64,000 nucleotides of DNA from Aplysia californica (Eukaryota > Mollusca > Gastropoda > Aplysiida > Aplysiidae). The stretch lies in contig NW_004797283.1 of assembly GCF_000002075.1 (NCBI RefSeq), forward strand, positions 1,180,218 through 1,244,217, written 5' to 3'. Shown here one piece after another: positions 11,401-26,400 of this stretch. The notes beneath the pieces were generated by a model. That model worked only from the letters and a program-made list of their open reading frames with translations. It made no database searches and was not told where the DNA came from. The position numbers and the translations under genes were made by a program. Positions within the stretch are counted from its first letter, which is position 1; every line of letters begins with the position of its first letter.

Positions 11401-14400
11401 TAATTAAATAAGACTCCAAAACCTACTGATGAGACAACATTCCCCTACTAAAGTCAACATTCTTTCATTAAACTATGAGGGGTTCAATTGTGTGGATACA
11501 TGTGTTACTTGAACGTCATTCAACACTGCTTTTCAGACCAGTTTTTAGAACCCCATGGTTTGATCACAAGAACGAAAAACCTTAGCGTGAATGCTTACAA
11601 CACATATACATTGTTTATTTCAACATATATGATGTTCGTTAGCCCTGCGTTTCCATTGAAAAAAAATAATCAGCCAAATGCATCCATGGTACCTGTAGGT
11701 CTATACAGTAATGGGACGAGCGGATCATTCCCAGTAGCAGACTTCAAAAAGAAACGTTAAACAACAACAAAAATATTAAAGCACAATGGCTTTCAGAACA
11801 TTTTAGAAATTCACTGTTGTTTCATATCCCACCCCCCACACCCCTATTTTAAAAATGAAATTACAGTTGTTCTTACACTGTCCAAGGCATCCACCTGTCT
11901 AAGACAGTCACTTTTTCTCCTTAAACAGGGGTGGCTATTTAGGACAATGTCAGCTCTATTTCTAAACCACAAATTTGACAAATACAGCTTTTTGAATACG
12001 AAGGGATATCAATAAGTTTTTTACCTGAGTATGAAGGAGTGGAGCTACGAACTTGAAATTTGGTATATGTAGACACTTATTTCTCTATGTAGTCACCAGC
12101 CGCAAGAACACATTTTTGCCAGCAATGAAAGACCTTGAAAAGTCCTTCAATTAATTCTGCACTTTGGCTTTCTTAGGGGTTGGGGGAAGATGGTGTTTTC
12201 CATTTGCATTGAAGCAGATTTTGACTCTGGGTCGAAGTGATAGACCCAGCTTTCATCCATTGTTACTAAACAGTCAAAAAAGGTGTCAGGATCTTCATCA
12301 AACATGTCAATCATTTGCTGACTGCACTGTGCTCTCTGTTCTTTTTGATGAGGGGTAAGGAGACGGGGCACCCATCTTGCAGACACTTTCGACATATTCA
12401 AATGGTCATGAAGAATTGTTTCAACAGATCCATAGCTCAAGCCAGTTTCAGCACAAAGTTGTCCAAGAGTAATGCGCCTGTCATTCAGAACAATCTTCTT
12501 GACTTTTGAAACATTGTCTTCAGTCACCACTGAGACAGGGCGACCTTCTCAAGGGTATTCTTCAATGGACATGTTACAACATTTGAATCGCTTGCACCAA
12601 TATTTGACCACATCATAGCTTGGGCAGATATCTCCATACACTACTGACATTTCATTGTGTACAGACTGTGCACCACAGCTCTCATTACAATTTTGTCCAT
12701 TTTGTGAACAAAAATGAAGAGTGCTAATCAAAACTACCTGCTGTACAACCTGGACTGACCATCGGAAGTTCCCAATTATTGGTGTGCATTCTTAGTTTAG
12801 ATGTATCTTGAACCTGTTCAAATTTCAAGTTCCTAGCTCCACTCCTTCATGCATAGGTAAAAAACTTATTGATGCCCCTCGTACTTTCATACAGATCTCT
12901 GTAGCGGAATACAGCCAAGTCATATCTTTTTTCTTTAATTGGACAAAAGCTGCAGACAAAACACTCCTTGTTTCTAATTTGCTTTTGTTGGGGTTTTTTC
13001 AAAGTTTTGAAAATGATAGCAGAAAAGGTAAGCAGTTTGGGTCTTCTATACACACCTGAAGATTCCTCTCCTTCACTATCGACCACATAGTTTTCACTAC
13101 GTCTGATCGAGGCATCTGAAATTGAAATGACAGAACACAGGTTGAGATATTAGTACATTTTCATTTCTATGCAGGTAGTAACGCCTCAAAGAACATGCAA
13201 TAGATCACTTTAAAGGCTAAACACAGTCACATCCAGTCTGACAGCCAAGCACTGGTAATTTAGACAAATTATAAGAAGAATTTTGGCCCATTTCAGAATT
13301 TAATCTTAAACTTCAGAGTACTAGTCTAGTTCATAACAGGCTGCGCAATAGAGATAGGTAGCACAATAAATGTGACTAAACCATATTTAGATAAATAAAA
13401 GATATCTTTTTAGAAAATCTTCAAAAAAGAGGCCATTCTATAATAGCACAATAATTTCATTGTTCTTCTCAAGACAGCTTGTGGTCTTTGAGTGTAGAAA
13501 ACATATACATAGTCGCTTTATTTCGCAACCTGTGCCAGGCCATAAAAGTTTAGTTTTAGTAGAGGTTTTACGGCGCTCGCAACTGCATAAGATCATATGA
13601 GCGCCAGAAGATTAGAGGTGTTACAAGAGAGTAACAAACAAAAAAAGAAGAAGGGGAGATAACGATGATAGATGTTTGATAGGAAAGAAGAAGCAAACCA
13701 CACCAGAGCACCCGCCAACCAACCACAGGCCATAAAAGGAGAAGTACAGTTAATGCAAACTTCACACCTACAAGTACCCAAAAGTCTGAACAGTAAAATA
13801 AATCCCACTCAGCTATACAAATGCAATAGCAATGTACTACTATAAAATCATCTAGATGCAGTGAGGCGCAGAATGACTCCAAGCTTGAATTTTTAAAAAC
13901 CCAAACAAAAAGCAAATCGTAAACATAAATGTCCCATCGAAGGGGTTTTTCCACAACAGGGTTTCCACGAATTTAAAAGCATTACTGAAACCAGTTGCTA
14001 TGCTTTGAGCATATCTTTAGCCCTATCCGTACGTCGTGTTTTACTATCGTATCCATACGACAAGGGAAACTCTGTGCCACCACTTTCTCAAGAGGAAATT
14101 TACTTGTTAATCCGATCCGTACGCTTTGCATAGCAGTCTGTCAGATTGATTTTTTGAGAAACACTGAAAGTTTCAAAGAGATCTTCGCATTAGAACTATT
14201 CTAAAATGTGAACAACACAACTCCGGTGGTACAAAATGACCCCAGGGCGTACGGAGAGGGTTTAAGCAAAAGAGAAGTACAAACGTATGGCTACACATCC
14301 ATACTCACATTTTTACAGGATAGAGAGTACGGCAGATAGAAAAGAGGTAGCATACAGACATTAATTAAGAAATTAATACTTAAAAAAGATAAAAGATACA

Positions 14401-17400
14401 AATAGAACAATAAAAGACTGAAAAATGCCAGACACTACAAATAACAACTTCAAGTGATTCAGCGTCATGCTAAAGATGCAACATATTTAAAAACTATACA
14501 ATGAGGAGTAAAGATCGCCCCACTATTTCTCCCAATTAAAAATCTCTTAACAAAGTACAAATGTGTTTTAGCAGAGCAAATATCAATGAACATAACCAGA
14601 ACTCCCCCATTTCATTTGCGAAATATTGTCATTTCACATCCTTTACAAAAACGTTTTCCATTGCACATGAATGATATTTAAATGCAGGTCCAATAAAGAA
14701 AATCATCAAATTAAGCACCATTAGCTTCAATGCTCTGAGGTGTTTTATCATCAGCAGCACCACTATGGCTACATATCATAAGGAAGCAGATTATAATAAT
14801 AGTTACATACACACACACAAAAAAAAAAAGCATCTACCATCCCACCAGAAAAATGATAGAAAAAAGAAAAACAGAATATTCTCTAAACTTAAAATTGTGA
14901 AGCACCAAATAAAAAAGATGATAAAATGAAAAAAACGAGAGAAGCATTCTCAAACCAAAACCAAAGTCAAGAAAAATTTAAGAGTATACAAAAAATGGAC
15001 TAACAGTTATGTAAAAATCCAACAACCAAAACAAAGATAAAATTAAAATATTGCTCCCAAGGTACCAGCTGCCTTCCTCACACTTAAAATATGAACAAGA
15101 TGTACAATATTTCTTCTTCAGCAAAATTAAAACTCCAGTTAGCTTAAATGTCCCAAAGTCATCCAGCTCAGAGATTTTGCACGAAATGAATGACGTTGTG
15201 AACGAGCAGCATTAGCCCTGTACCCGATATTGATCCAGCAGCTTGATGGGTTTCTCCCACTCCACCTAAAGCCACATAGTATGATTATTCAATGAATGAA
15301 AATAGCATGCATTCTTGTTGGACTTCTAAAAGACTGGTGTTCTTCTTCCAATGAAGCACAGGTTATGACATGACAGGCTACTTTTCTGTCAACATCACTG
15401 ATCATCTCTACAAAAAAGTAAAACTGACAGAAACTACTGAAACAGATGTCATGGGGATGAGGTGCCACCAAAAGGAACATGCATGAAAAAGCATAAATCA
15501 AAGGTAAGAGAATCAGACAATAAAATTTCATGCTTCACACCATAAGCAGGTCAAGAAACATTAAGCGACAGACAGATGCCACAGACTGCACAGAAAGCGT
15601 TCTCAGAACTGAAGCAGAAACAACACTTTTGTAAGCAAACGGACCTAAAATCTAAGCTGATATGGTTGAGATCATTCCAAAAGTTTTTTAAAAAACCATG
15701 GTCAACATTTTTCAGTCATGTTTAAGCCAACGTTGTTTTTCAAGTTGAAGGAAGGGAACAAATAAAACTCAATAAATGTACATCCCGGACAACCTCTAAA
15801 CATTTCTGACAAACCTCATTAGTTCCAACCACTGCAGCCAACTCCTCTGACAATTGACAAGGCCGACTGTAAAGAGAGTCTGATGAGAGAAAGAGCATTG
15901 CATGTAATCAACAGAGGCATAACATCTCATGAGATGTCGCCACTGCATTCTAGAGAAGCCTTCAAAACAATTTCCTTCCACATGAGTCTTCAAGAGACAA
16001 TTTACAAGACATGAAAAACTGCATTGACAGTACCTGCATAGCATTATGAAGAGCATTGGAAAGGAACAACATTTCTTTTAAGCAAACCCCCCCCCCCCCC
16101 CCAAAAAAAAACCCCAAGACTAAATTTACCACACACATTACACCAAAAAGACCACAAGTGCGTACATATAGTACATACTGCGTGTTTGTTTCACAAACAA
16201 AATAACGCCAAGTTCTTGCTCTGGTTAAATAACACGAGCACAGTATATGAATGTGCTTGCAACACTGAGGACAAAACTAAACAAAAATCTCTTTCCTCAT
16301 TTTGAATTTACCCGACTGTATGAAAAACAAAAGTAAACATCAAAAACAAAACAACGGAAGATGAAGAAAATCCTACGCAAGAGACCAAAAAGCTAAGAAT
16401 GTCCTTGAACAGACAAGTGGCACCCTATTGACAAATGAACTACTAACAAAAACAATTTTTTTGGAATGACAGAACTAGCATTTCACCAGTTTGAATAAAA
16501 GAGCATAGAAAAAAATCTAGCTAATGATTTGACTTTTTGCATTTAAGTCTGATACAAAATAGGCACAGACCAAATTAATCCAATGGGGGGGGGGGGGGGG
16601 GGGCATTTTGAATATTGTAAACATCTAGGTACTTTCAACAGGATTGCATTCCTTTTTTATTCATCAAACATTCACCATAAAATTAAGCCATAAAGCTACT
16701 AAAACTTTGAGAAATTTCAAACATGATTGTAAAATAAGTAGGTAAGCAAAATAACATAAGTTCAATTTGAAAACAAAAACTTCAGAACAGCTGAATAACA
16801 AGATTCAAACAACCAAAGCAGTATCAAATAATTATCTCACAAGTGTGAGAAAACAAGACTTATTCACGATAGTTTTGATAAGAGTCTTATAAAAATATTG
16901 TATTAATTTAAGGATTTAGAAACCTGCCCTAAATATGTATCAGGGCTCCCATCCCTCAAGGAGAAAAACAATTTCCGATTTATTTCCGTTTTCTCCTGGA
17001 TTTTGTAACCATTTTCAAGGTGATTTCCTTTTTTAAAAAAATAAGAACAGAGCAAAGAAGAAGAAAGGAAAAGAAATGCAAGGTAAAATTCTTACTAATG
17101 CATGGATAGTCCCTTTCCGTGGAGTGTCAAGGACAGGGGATGTACATTCAAGGGTGAATGTAATGTAAGCAAAGACCTGATGAAAGACGTCTCAGCAGGC
17201 TCAGCATTGTCAAGTTCAGAAAAAACTAAAAGAGGGACAGGGGCTAGTAACTGGATGTCGGCTTGGCCCTTGCAAAAACAAAACAAACCAACAGGACATG
17301 TCACACGTCTCTGATCCTGACTGTACATCACTATATATACCATGCGGCGTGCCGCAGCTGATTATTTCAAGTTTCAAACTTGATCTGGCTTTTCTGTTTG

Positions 17401-20400
17401 TTTTTTTTATTCTCTCATTGGCCTGGGCCGTCATCCATAAACACAAAAAGACAGGTATCTTTTAACACCTTGTCAAACTAATGTTGGTCTTACTCCTGGC
17501 TTTGGCGCAACTAATGTTTTTTCTGAGGGCAAAGTGGCACTGAGTGACTACAAGGGGGTCTGTGCACAGAGAGTGTTTCAGTTTAAGTTAGAAAGCTGTA
17601 TGTGACATAGTGACGAAGACCGTTGGGGTCTAATCGTTGTTTTTTTCTTATGTGCCGGGAAAGACGGGATGACAGGTTGGCATAGCTGAACGTCCAATAA
17701 ATCTTTCAAAATCAGTATCAGGGGTCGTATTTTCGTAAAACTGACCCCAAAAAAATTGGTAATGATTCCGCTAAATTAATAATGATGAGCAGCCCTTTCA
17801 TTTCTCAGCTTGCTCCCGTTCATCTTCCTTCTCATTCATTTTCATGGTGTTTTCTCAACCGAGAAATCTGAAAATGAAATTGCTTGTTTTCTCAGTTTCC
17901 TATTTGGAATGGGAACCCTGATATATGTAAACTGAAAGTAAATCTCACTTTTTCTACTTTTACAGTAAACAGATACATGGGAAACCTTACAACAACAGCT
18001 AAGTCTATGGATAGTTTTAACTCTTTAAAACATACTGTAAACAGTAAATAAGCCTCTAAAACTGATGTGTGACGCAAAACAAAATATCAAACTAAATTTT
18101 GACATTTGTTTTCAAATCATTTATTTGAGCCCACTTAACAGTTTCAAGATTTTTCTCTTTCAAAAAAATCAAATCAAAAATGTTTGAACAAAATTTTCAC
18201 CAAAATCTACTATGACCTTTTCTTCAAGTAAGTCAACTTCATTCATAGTCGATGTAAAGTTTTGAAAAATATTCCAAGACAAGGAATTTCTCTAAGCAAA
18301 TCAAAAACATTAAACTTCATGATGAGATGTCATCTTCATTATAATCAAGCATTATTTTGAAAACATAACAAGCCAATGAAAAACAAAAACTCAAATTTAG
18401 TTTTCACCCCCTCCCCCCCCCAAACCAAACACACAAAATAATTACTAAGCACAACACAACAAATTTTGATCCTGTCAGACAGACAATGAATACTGCTTAA
18501 TTAAAAATTCTGAACACCTGCAGTCGAAATTGTCTAAGACTTCCACCAAAAAAATTTTTTTTTTACGCGAGAGGAGGGAATGGAAAGTGGCTGTTTGCAG
18601 AGGTGATCATCTTAGACAGGTGGGCATTAAAACAAGTTCGACTGCATATCCACTATTCTAAAACGAGTTAGCAGACCATGCACAACTATATAGTGTCACA
18701 CATTCATTTGTCACCAGGAAAAACGAGGCTTCAGCATAAAAAAAGTACAGTTTAAAGGACACAAATAAATAACACAAGTACCTGTCATTAAATCTAGGAT
18801 TTTGTCTATACAACAATTCCCAAACTGAAAATAATTATCCTCGACAACGATGAAAGTAAAAAAGTTACGCTGTAAAAAGTACCCGTAAGACAAAGTTTTT
18901 GGGCTTCATTCTCAACAACTAAAGCCTCATTTTGACTGACCATAAGACAAATATTAGGGTCTGACACTGATGGATTACAACAGCAGTACTAGAAATGAAC
19001 AGACAGTAATTGAAAAAAAAATATAGCACAAAAACAGATCCAGACACATAAGCATTAAAAGTAACATCATTTCTCACTTTTTCAACAACAAATTGTTCCT
19101 TCAGCAAGTATGAAATAAAAAATGAACACAGATCTGTTTCAGTACTATACATTAAGCAATGCGAGACACTTTGTTCTTTTACTGGGCCTGAATAAGAATA
19201 AACTACTTACTTTTCTTCTTTTTCTGATCAGGATCCTTTTCTTTTTCCTTCTTTTTTGGCTTTGGCTGTGACACAAAATAGGAATAAAGACATTTTTAAA
19301 AATCTCAATATTATCCGTGATGGTAACAGCAAATTGCTAAACCAGATTTTTAGAGACCATACAATACAAATACAGTCGAACCTGTCATAACAACCATCTG
19401 TCCAAAACAATCACCTGAACAAACAATCACTTCCCACCTTGTGTTTTTTCTAATTTATAATGACACTGACCAAGAGGACCATCTGTCAGAGATTATAACT
19501 TTTCAGACTTCTCCTCCACAACATGTGAACGTCTTTGACAGGTTTGACTGTATTAATTTACATCCACAGGCATCCCCAAGTCAATAAATCCCCCAAAAAT
19601 ATTCAAGACACTGTTTATATCAGTCCAAAAAGCAGCCAAATACTAGCAATTTCTTTTATTTCAAAATGGTAATCCATTTGCTATCAATTTCGTCATGATT
19701 GGATGGAAGTAAAGCAATGAAATCAGTTCTAAAAAATTTAGATCTGCCCGCCACCTCCTTCTTTTCTGTCTCCATAACAAGCCATATAACATGATCTTTG
19801 GAAGAAATAAAAATTTTGTCTATTGAACTGTACGGCGTCAATTAAAGCAAACCCGATTTAAAACAGCACTGCGTAAGAAACAAAAATAATTGAGCTTTGA
19901 TCATAAAATACATGCATTTAAGCCTATAATAATCTACTTGTGCACTATTTCTACTACTATTTTAATCTTGGGGTTCCTGTGCAGCAGCGTGCACAAAATG
20001 AATGTGAATTTTTGCACATTTAATTCTCTTGACAAAATAGGTAAAAATAAAACGCTGCACCACACAGCCTCACAAAGAACATGGGCCTACCTGATATATT
20101 TCTGCAAAAGAGTGATTTTCAAGGAAAAAAAACACCAGCAAATATCAGTTAATGATGATGTAAGGGCAGGGGGGAGCGTGAGAAATCAGATGTCACTTTA
20201 GATCCAGTACAAAAATAGCAGTAATATCATAGTAATAAAGAGACTTTTTAGTTGCAAAAGAATGGGTCCTTGATAAAATTTTTGAATGCTTAAAGCTCCA
20301 AAATGTTCTGTGGTTTTTTGTCGTACAAACAACTTTTTCACTGCAAGCATTCTTCTGGGCAATTAAATAATCCTCCTCTACTCCCAAACCGAAAATCCAC

Positions 20401-23400
20401 AAATCTAAACAAAAAGAGAAGTTTTACAGAAGCAAACAAAAAAAATCCTTCAGATTCCGCTTTAAATAACCAACAGAAGAAATTAACATCTTACTTGAGG
20501 GGCTGCTCTGCGAGCCGCTCTTCGACGGAGACCTGATTCTTCCTCCTGTAATTTTTTGGCAAGATCTTCATCATCCATCTAAGAAAAAAAGTGAGCAAAA
20601 ATGTATTATGTCTTGCGGTAACTATGCTCAAAGACCAAGAAAACGTTTCTTTGTTTGGTTGTTAAACTGAGTACTCGTGCAGAAAATCCATCAAGAGAAG
20701 TAGCTACAACCTCCCTTGAAACTCATTCTGTGCAGTCAAGGCATTCTTCTGAGGTGGAAATTAAAGCTTCCCTTCTTCTAGTTTCTAAAGTTGGCAGCTC
20801 TATATGTGTTATTAATGACTAAAAACAGGTAACACAAGGTCTTGCAAGTGATCTTGGCGGTTCTCGTGACAACAATCAGAAAGGAGCCGTCTCTCCTTTT
20901 TTTGCTCTTTTCATTGGCATTCTGCTCCACACAAACAAATTTGTCACATGAAGTCTGTGTTATCAGGGGTTACCTGGGTACCTTAATAAACATTGCACTT
21001 TAATTTACACTTGGCACTAAAGACAACTGTTTTCACCTCACATAGGTGAACCCACATTAAGTCACCACAAAGTTACTTAGAGGTAAAAAAAAAAAAGAAA
21101 AAGAAAGACACTCATTGCAACCTGCACACACCTTTGACCATCCAACATACAGATATAGGAAGCATAGACAGCTCTATTTCCTTTCCCAATAACATAAAAG
21201 ATAAGAACATGGCTATTCTAAGAAACACAAAAACACAGCTACAGTGCTCAACACTACAAAAGCTACCTGTTTGATACTGGACATCACAGGATCCTCACTG
21301 TCATCTGCTTTTCCTGCTGACTTTCGCTTAGCAGACTTTGGCTGAAAGTGATAAGAAATTTTATTTAAAGATCTCTTGCGCCACCCTAGCCTTCATGCCA
21401 TCAACAGGCAAAAAATCAAATATTCATACAGGCCATAATAACTTATAGTCAAACATACTTTATGAAGAAAGACTTGAGCCATTGACTGTAAAGTGCACAA
21501 ATTTAAAATCAATGGAAAAATGTCAAGGTATAGCGTTACTAGTAAGTAGCAAAAGATTAAAGGAGTACCCCCTGCCAAGACGAAGAAGATTGAACGGAAC
21601 ATAAGAGAGATATAGGCATTTGAATGTTGATACCAGAAAACCAAAAAATATCCCAAAAAGTAAGGGGAAAAAAATCCACACATTTTTCTGTTTATTTTCC
21701 AATACCAGCCGGAAGTCTTCATTTTTTTTCCGAAACAAAAAACAATTTTCAAAGTCTCGTTAACAAAGTCTTCTATTTTTTTAGGCATTGCGTATGTTCA
21801 ACAAAGGAAGCTGTGATTCATTAAAGAACAGTTGAGAATTAAATTTGTGAAAATTTGACAGCATATTATTAAAAAGGTGAATGTTTGTGCAGGTATAATG
21901 GCAGTCAAAGGTTAACTATAAAAACTTTCATATCATTATGCTCCTAAGAATGATATTGACCTAGCTAAGTACTTGAAAAACAGTTGCTCTTTTTTGTTTT
22001 GTTGTTTTGGGTTTCTTTCCCTACATAAGGAAATAAGATAAAGAGTCGGATCAATCGTTTCTCATAAATATTATGTAAGTTACTCTACCACAGTGAAAAA
22101 TGAATTCAGAGTTGGCTATCCACAAATTTTGTGCCTTGTATTTTGAATAAACACCATTGTGAAAACGATCTGTCTGATCCCATCATGCCCATGACATTCT
22201 GAGGGGAGAGACTCCCAATCTGTAAATAAAATTGACTTTGTACTGCAAAAGACTAAAGGACTCCCTGATATACTTCCCGCATACCATTTTTTTTTAGGTA
22301 GTGGAAAATTTATTTCTAGGAAGGCTCTTTCCACACTTGAAAATGGCACCTTACAAAATGTTCTACGGCACTCGATGTAAATTTTCTGCAGTGTCAAACA
22401 AAACAAGACGGAGCACACTTCAGCAGCTGATCAATATTGCAAATTAACCTTTTAAAGACACCAGAGACGTCAAAATTAAAGAATGTAAGACAGATTTACT
22501 TCTGCATTAGCTGATCTATCTGTTGGAGGTTTCTGTCACCAGAAAATCGAGTTCATTACTATAAATCACAGCTTCTAGCCCCATCGTTTGTCATTCACTG
22601 AGTTTAGACCACTCAACTTCCAAACTTTAAGAAATCTCATATGCCAGGGGTACCTATATCCTTCACTTAGAGTCAGAATTCCATGAACGTTTTATTATAC
22701 TACACATTTCAATGAGATAAATGATAACCATAAAGTCAGCCCATACAAGAAAATACGGATACACCATACCTTTGCTGATGATGAAGATGTTGACTTTTTC
22801 GCTTTCTTCTTTGGAACCTGATGCAAATAAAAGTGGTTTTATTAAAGTTTTATCAACTGCACAAGCATTTTAAGAATACAAAAGACAATGAAAAACTATC
22901 CAATAATCAGTAGTGTTGCAGACACACAAGGTTATTTCTCACGAGACACAGAGTCTTATTTAAAAAAAAAAATCCTTGCCCCATCTCAGTCTCACTTATA
23001 GCAAGACACTGTCAGACCCTTTCTCTCCTTTAAAAACTGATTATCATTCAAGTCCTAATAAACAAACTTATCTAATTTGATGTGGCTTTGTAATAAAACC
23101 AGCTGATCTGATTCAACTTGTAAATTCAAAGGATAATTAATTAAAGATAACCATATTATTAATACTCAGCAACACAATATGCCTTCTACATGACACCAAA
23201 ATTTCAAGCAGAGAACTGAAACCATTTCAAAACATGACATACATCCAAGAACAAGACAATCTGAACCATTTGCCACCCATGCACTGTCCATACACCTCAT
23301 TATAATATTACATGCACCAGGTCAATGGCAGTGAACTCCTCACTCGAAAGACATGTAAAAAAATTTAAAAACCTTATATGTTTAAGAAAGGAACAATACA

Positions 23401-26400
23401 ATCTCTTTTGCCTGTAAACACACCACATCGAGAGGCCAACAGAAAAATTTGATTCAAGAGAAAACAGATTGTTCTCTTTCCCCATGAGCTATCAACATGA
23501 TCCTTCATTCAAGAAATACACAAGTAGACAACACAACTCCCATGATTCCCATGACCCGGCACATAACGACAATAAAGGTGCCTCATAAATACATACAAAA
23601 ACTCCCAGAGACAACTCAGCAGCTCAAACAAGCCTGCAAATGACTTCAGGTTCAAAAACCAGCACACCACAGGATAATGACTGCCATTACCTCATCCTCT
23701 GACTCTTCCTCACTAGCAGCACCATTCTGATCTTCATTTGCCTCAGCTTCATCATCGGAATTTGCCTCTGTTCTGTCTTCCTTGTCTGCAGCTGCTTCTT
23801 CATCTTTTTCTTCTTCTTCCTCTTCTTCGTCATTGATCATTTCCATGACCAATTTATCAATTTCCTTTTTCCTGAGACAACAAAACAAGTATATTTATGA
23901 ATAACATAATACATTTTTTAGAACAAACTGAATTATTCAAAATAATTTAAATTGCTGTACACAACCAAGGCTAAGAAGCCTAACGTCTCTTTGTTCTCAA
24001 ACAATCACATCATGCTCCACAGCATAGATGTAAAGATTTAAAAGAAACACATTTTATAGTGGATAAAAATCAAGAAAAGATTATATTCCCTGGGGTTGTA
24101 GTCCACAATTTGGTGCTGTTATTTAGAATAATCAAAAAGTCACTTTTGTTCTCTTGCATATTTTGTTCCTGAAGACTTCACTGAAACTGAGTGAAAAAAG
24201 AAACACATACCAGTCAGAGCTAATGGCCATTAGGTGTATGGGTGTGATTATGAATTTATAGCTTCGAAAAGCATGTCAAATACAATGAGACACAAAGTCA
24301 TAAATTGAAGTTTTGGTGTTTCACGTTTTCAGTCAGAAGTGCCATCTACAGATTCTACAATATAATTACTTAAAGATGGTATCATTTGGCTCTATCCCAT
24401 AAGTTTTCACAACCGGACAATCATTAACTTGAGTCCATATGAAAGCTCCCTCTTAAAATCTTGTGGTTGCTTTTATTTTCATTCCTTCAACTGTACTGCA
24501 CATTCTATGCAAGTTTGCTAGAGCTAACAATGAAGGAGAAAGCAGCAAGCACATTTCTTTGTTGACTCTATGGAAACCGAAACTGAAACTTTTGAAATTC
24601 ATCCTATTCTACAACTGCCCCGACGAATACAAATGGTAAACTCACCTCTCAGACAAATCTGTGTCAAACTTTTGTTCTAACTGCTTTCTCACTTTCTTCG
24701 TAGAAAGGTTGTCAAGATCTGCTCCTTTGAGGATGCCTGAGGAGTTATTATAGCATTAAAAGAGAAATACAACGATAAAATGTAAAACACTGTAATAATA
24801 ACATCATCAGTTGCATTTAGTCTTTAGTTGTAATTTATACATATATTGTTCTTGTCCAACAGTCCTTGGTCTGTCTTGTTGTAAAGAGAAATCTTTAGAC
24901 AACATAAATAATAATAATAATAATAAAAATAATAATAATAGTCCTGTCAACGTCTGATGATGACCAACTCTTCCAGGCAGGAGAATATTTCTAAAATTTC
25001 TTAATAAGCAAAATAAAAGAAATTTAGGGTTAAGAGGACAAGTTGTAGTTTCTGCAATGGCCAGTGAGACCAGTTCTAGCAGAGCAAAAAATGTAAAAAT
25101 GTCAGTTTCCATGGTCTCTCAAGCATGGAAAATATAACCAAACTTAGACAACCATTTTCTTGCTAATTTTACCTCTGAAACCAAGCAATCAGCAATCCCA
25201 CCTCATTCAATCGCAAATATCTCGACTTGTATTCACGATAAATGGATATTTCTTTAGTCGAAAGCAAGGCAAATGTACACGCTTTCGGATAATCCGGTTT
25301 TGGCCCCAACAAAAAACTATGAAGTGTGGGTTTTGGCTTCACCGAAGATTACTTTTGATTCTAAACGATTACTTTTCGACACGCGTGCCGATATGTTTGA
25401 TGCACAGCGAGCAAAAGATATTAAACCTAATTGAATTACAAGACATCAACCCCCCCTCTCTAACATGTTTTTATGAGGACAAGCTTCCCCTAAAACCCCC
25501 CTTGTTAAAAACATGTGAAATATTAGTAATATTACTGCTTATTTTATACGGAAAAATTGTAATTTTTTACTTTTAGACCCGCATGCAGATACACTGTTTT
25601 GAGGGCTAAACTACTTAAATTTTCACTGCAGAACACATGGCCACGAAAGCCCTTTGCTACTAAAATACCAAATCATGGTGAAATGCAGGCGGAGCATGCA
25701 TGTACCCTCCATGTTGTTAAAAACAAGTTAAATTCAAATATATGCCATTGGTACTATTGTAGAATAGTTATATATAGCAATCCATAATCTCATAAAAACT
25801 AATAACTTGCAGTGGACATAAAGTCAAAATTTGTGTAAAGCAGTTAAAAATAAACCAGAAAAGTGCTTTAGAATATCTAAGCTTGGGACGGGTCTATGAG
25901 TAAAATAATACCTGAAAAATATCAGTGCATCTCTCGCTTTCTTTCAAAGTCAGAGTGTATAGATTCATAATCCAGTACTCCTGGGACCAAAACCGGGGAA
26001 GAGAATGCCAAAGCTTTAACCCTGGTCCTGCAGGAGCCAGGTTTATAATGTTCCCCGATAAGCCTATTTCGGCACCTCGCCTTCGTTCTGGTCCAGTGTC
26101 AGTTCAGGCCTGGCTCAACGCACATGCACAGAGCATCACCCATGTTCCGTTCGGGTCCTGTTATTTTCTTCATCCACTAACACACTCCCACGGTATTCAG
26201 GCCCGCTCCCTGTACACCAACGGTACACGCTGAGTGACCCCGGCGGCCCGCCCGGAATGTCCGATGTAATAGGTTGCTGATAAGATTCACATCTCGGCAC
26301 AACATGCAGGACAAAGTTAACACACCCCCACGGTAATCACAGCGAAAACACACGTTTCCAAGGCCGCTCGATGTACACCAATGGTACACGCTGAGTGACC

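Noticed and set aside
13568-13954. 128-codon hydrophobic frame, possible membrane protein
   Set aside because: Half of it is the SINE family S copy; no splice or domain support.
15224-15265. Candidate SWIB exon reading EKPIKLLDQYR, with acceptor and donor-like borders
   Set aside because: Its phase does not fit exon 7, it lacks the SWIB 'LS.EL' motif, and the 65-nt exon at 15815-15879 fits all requirements.
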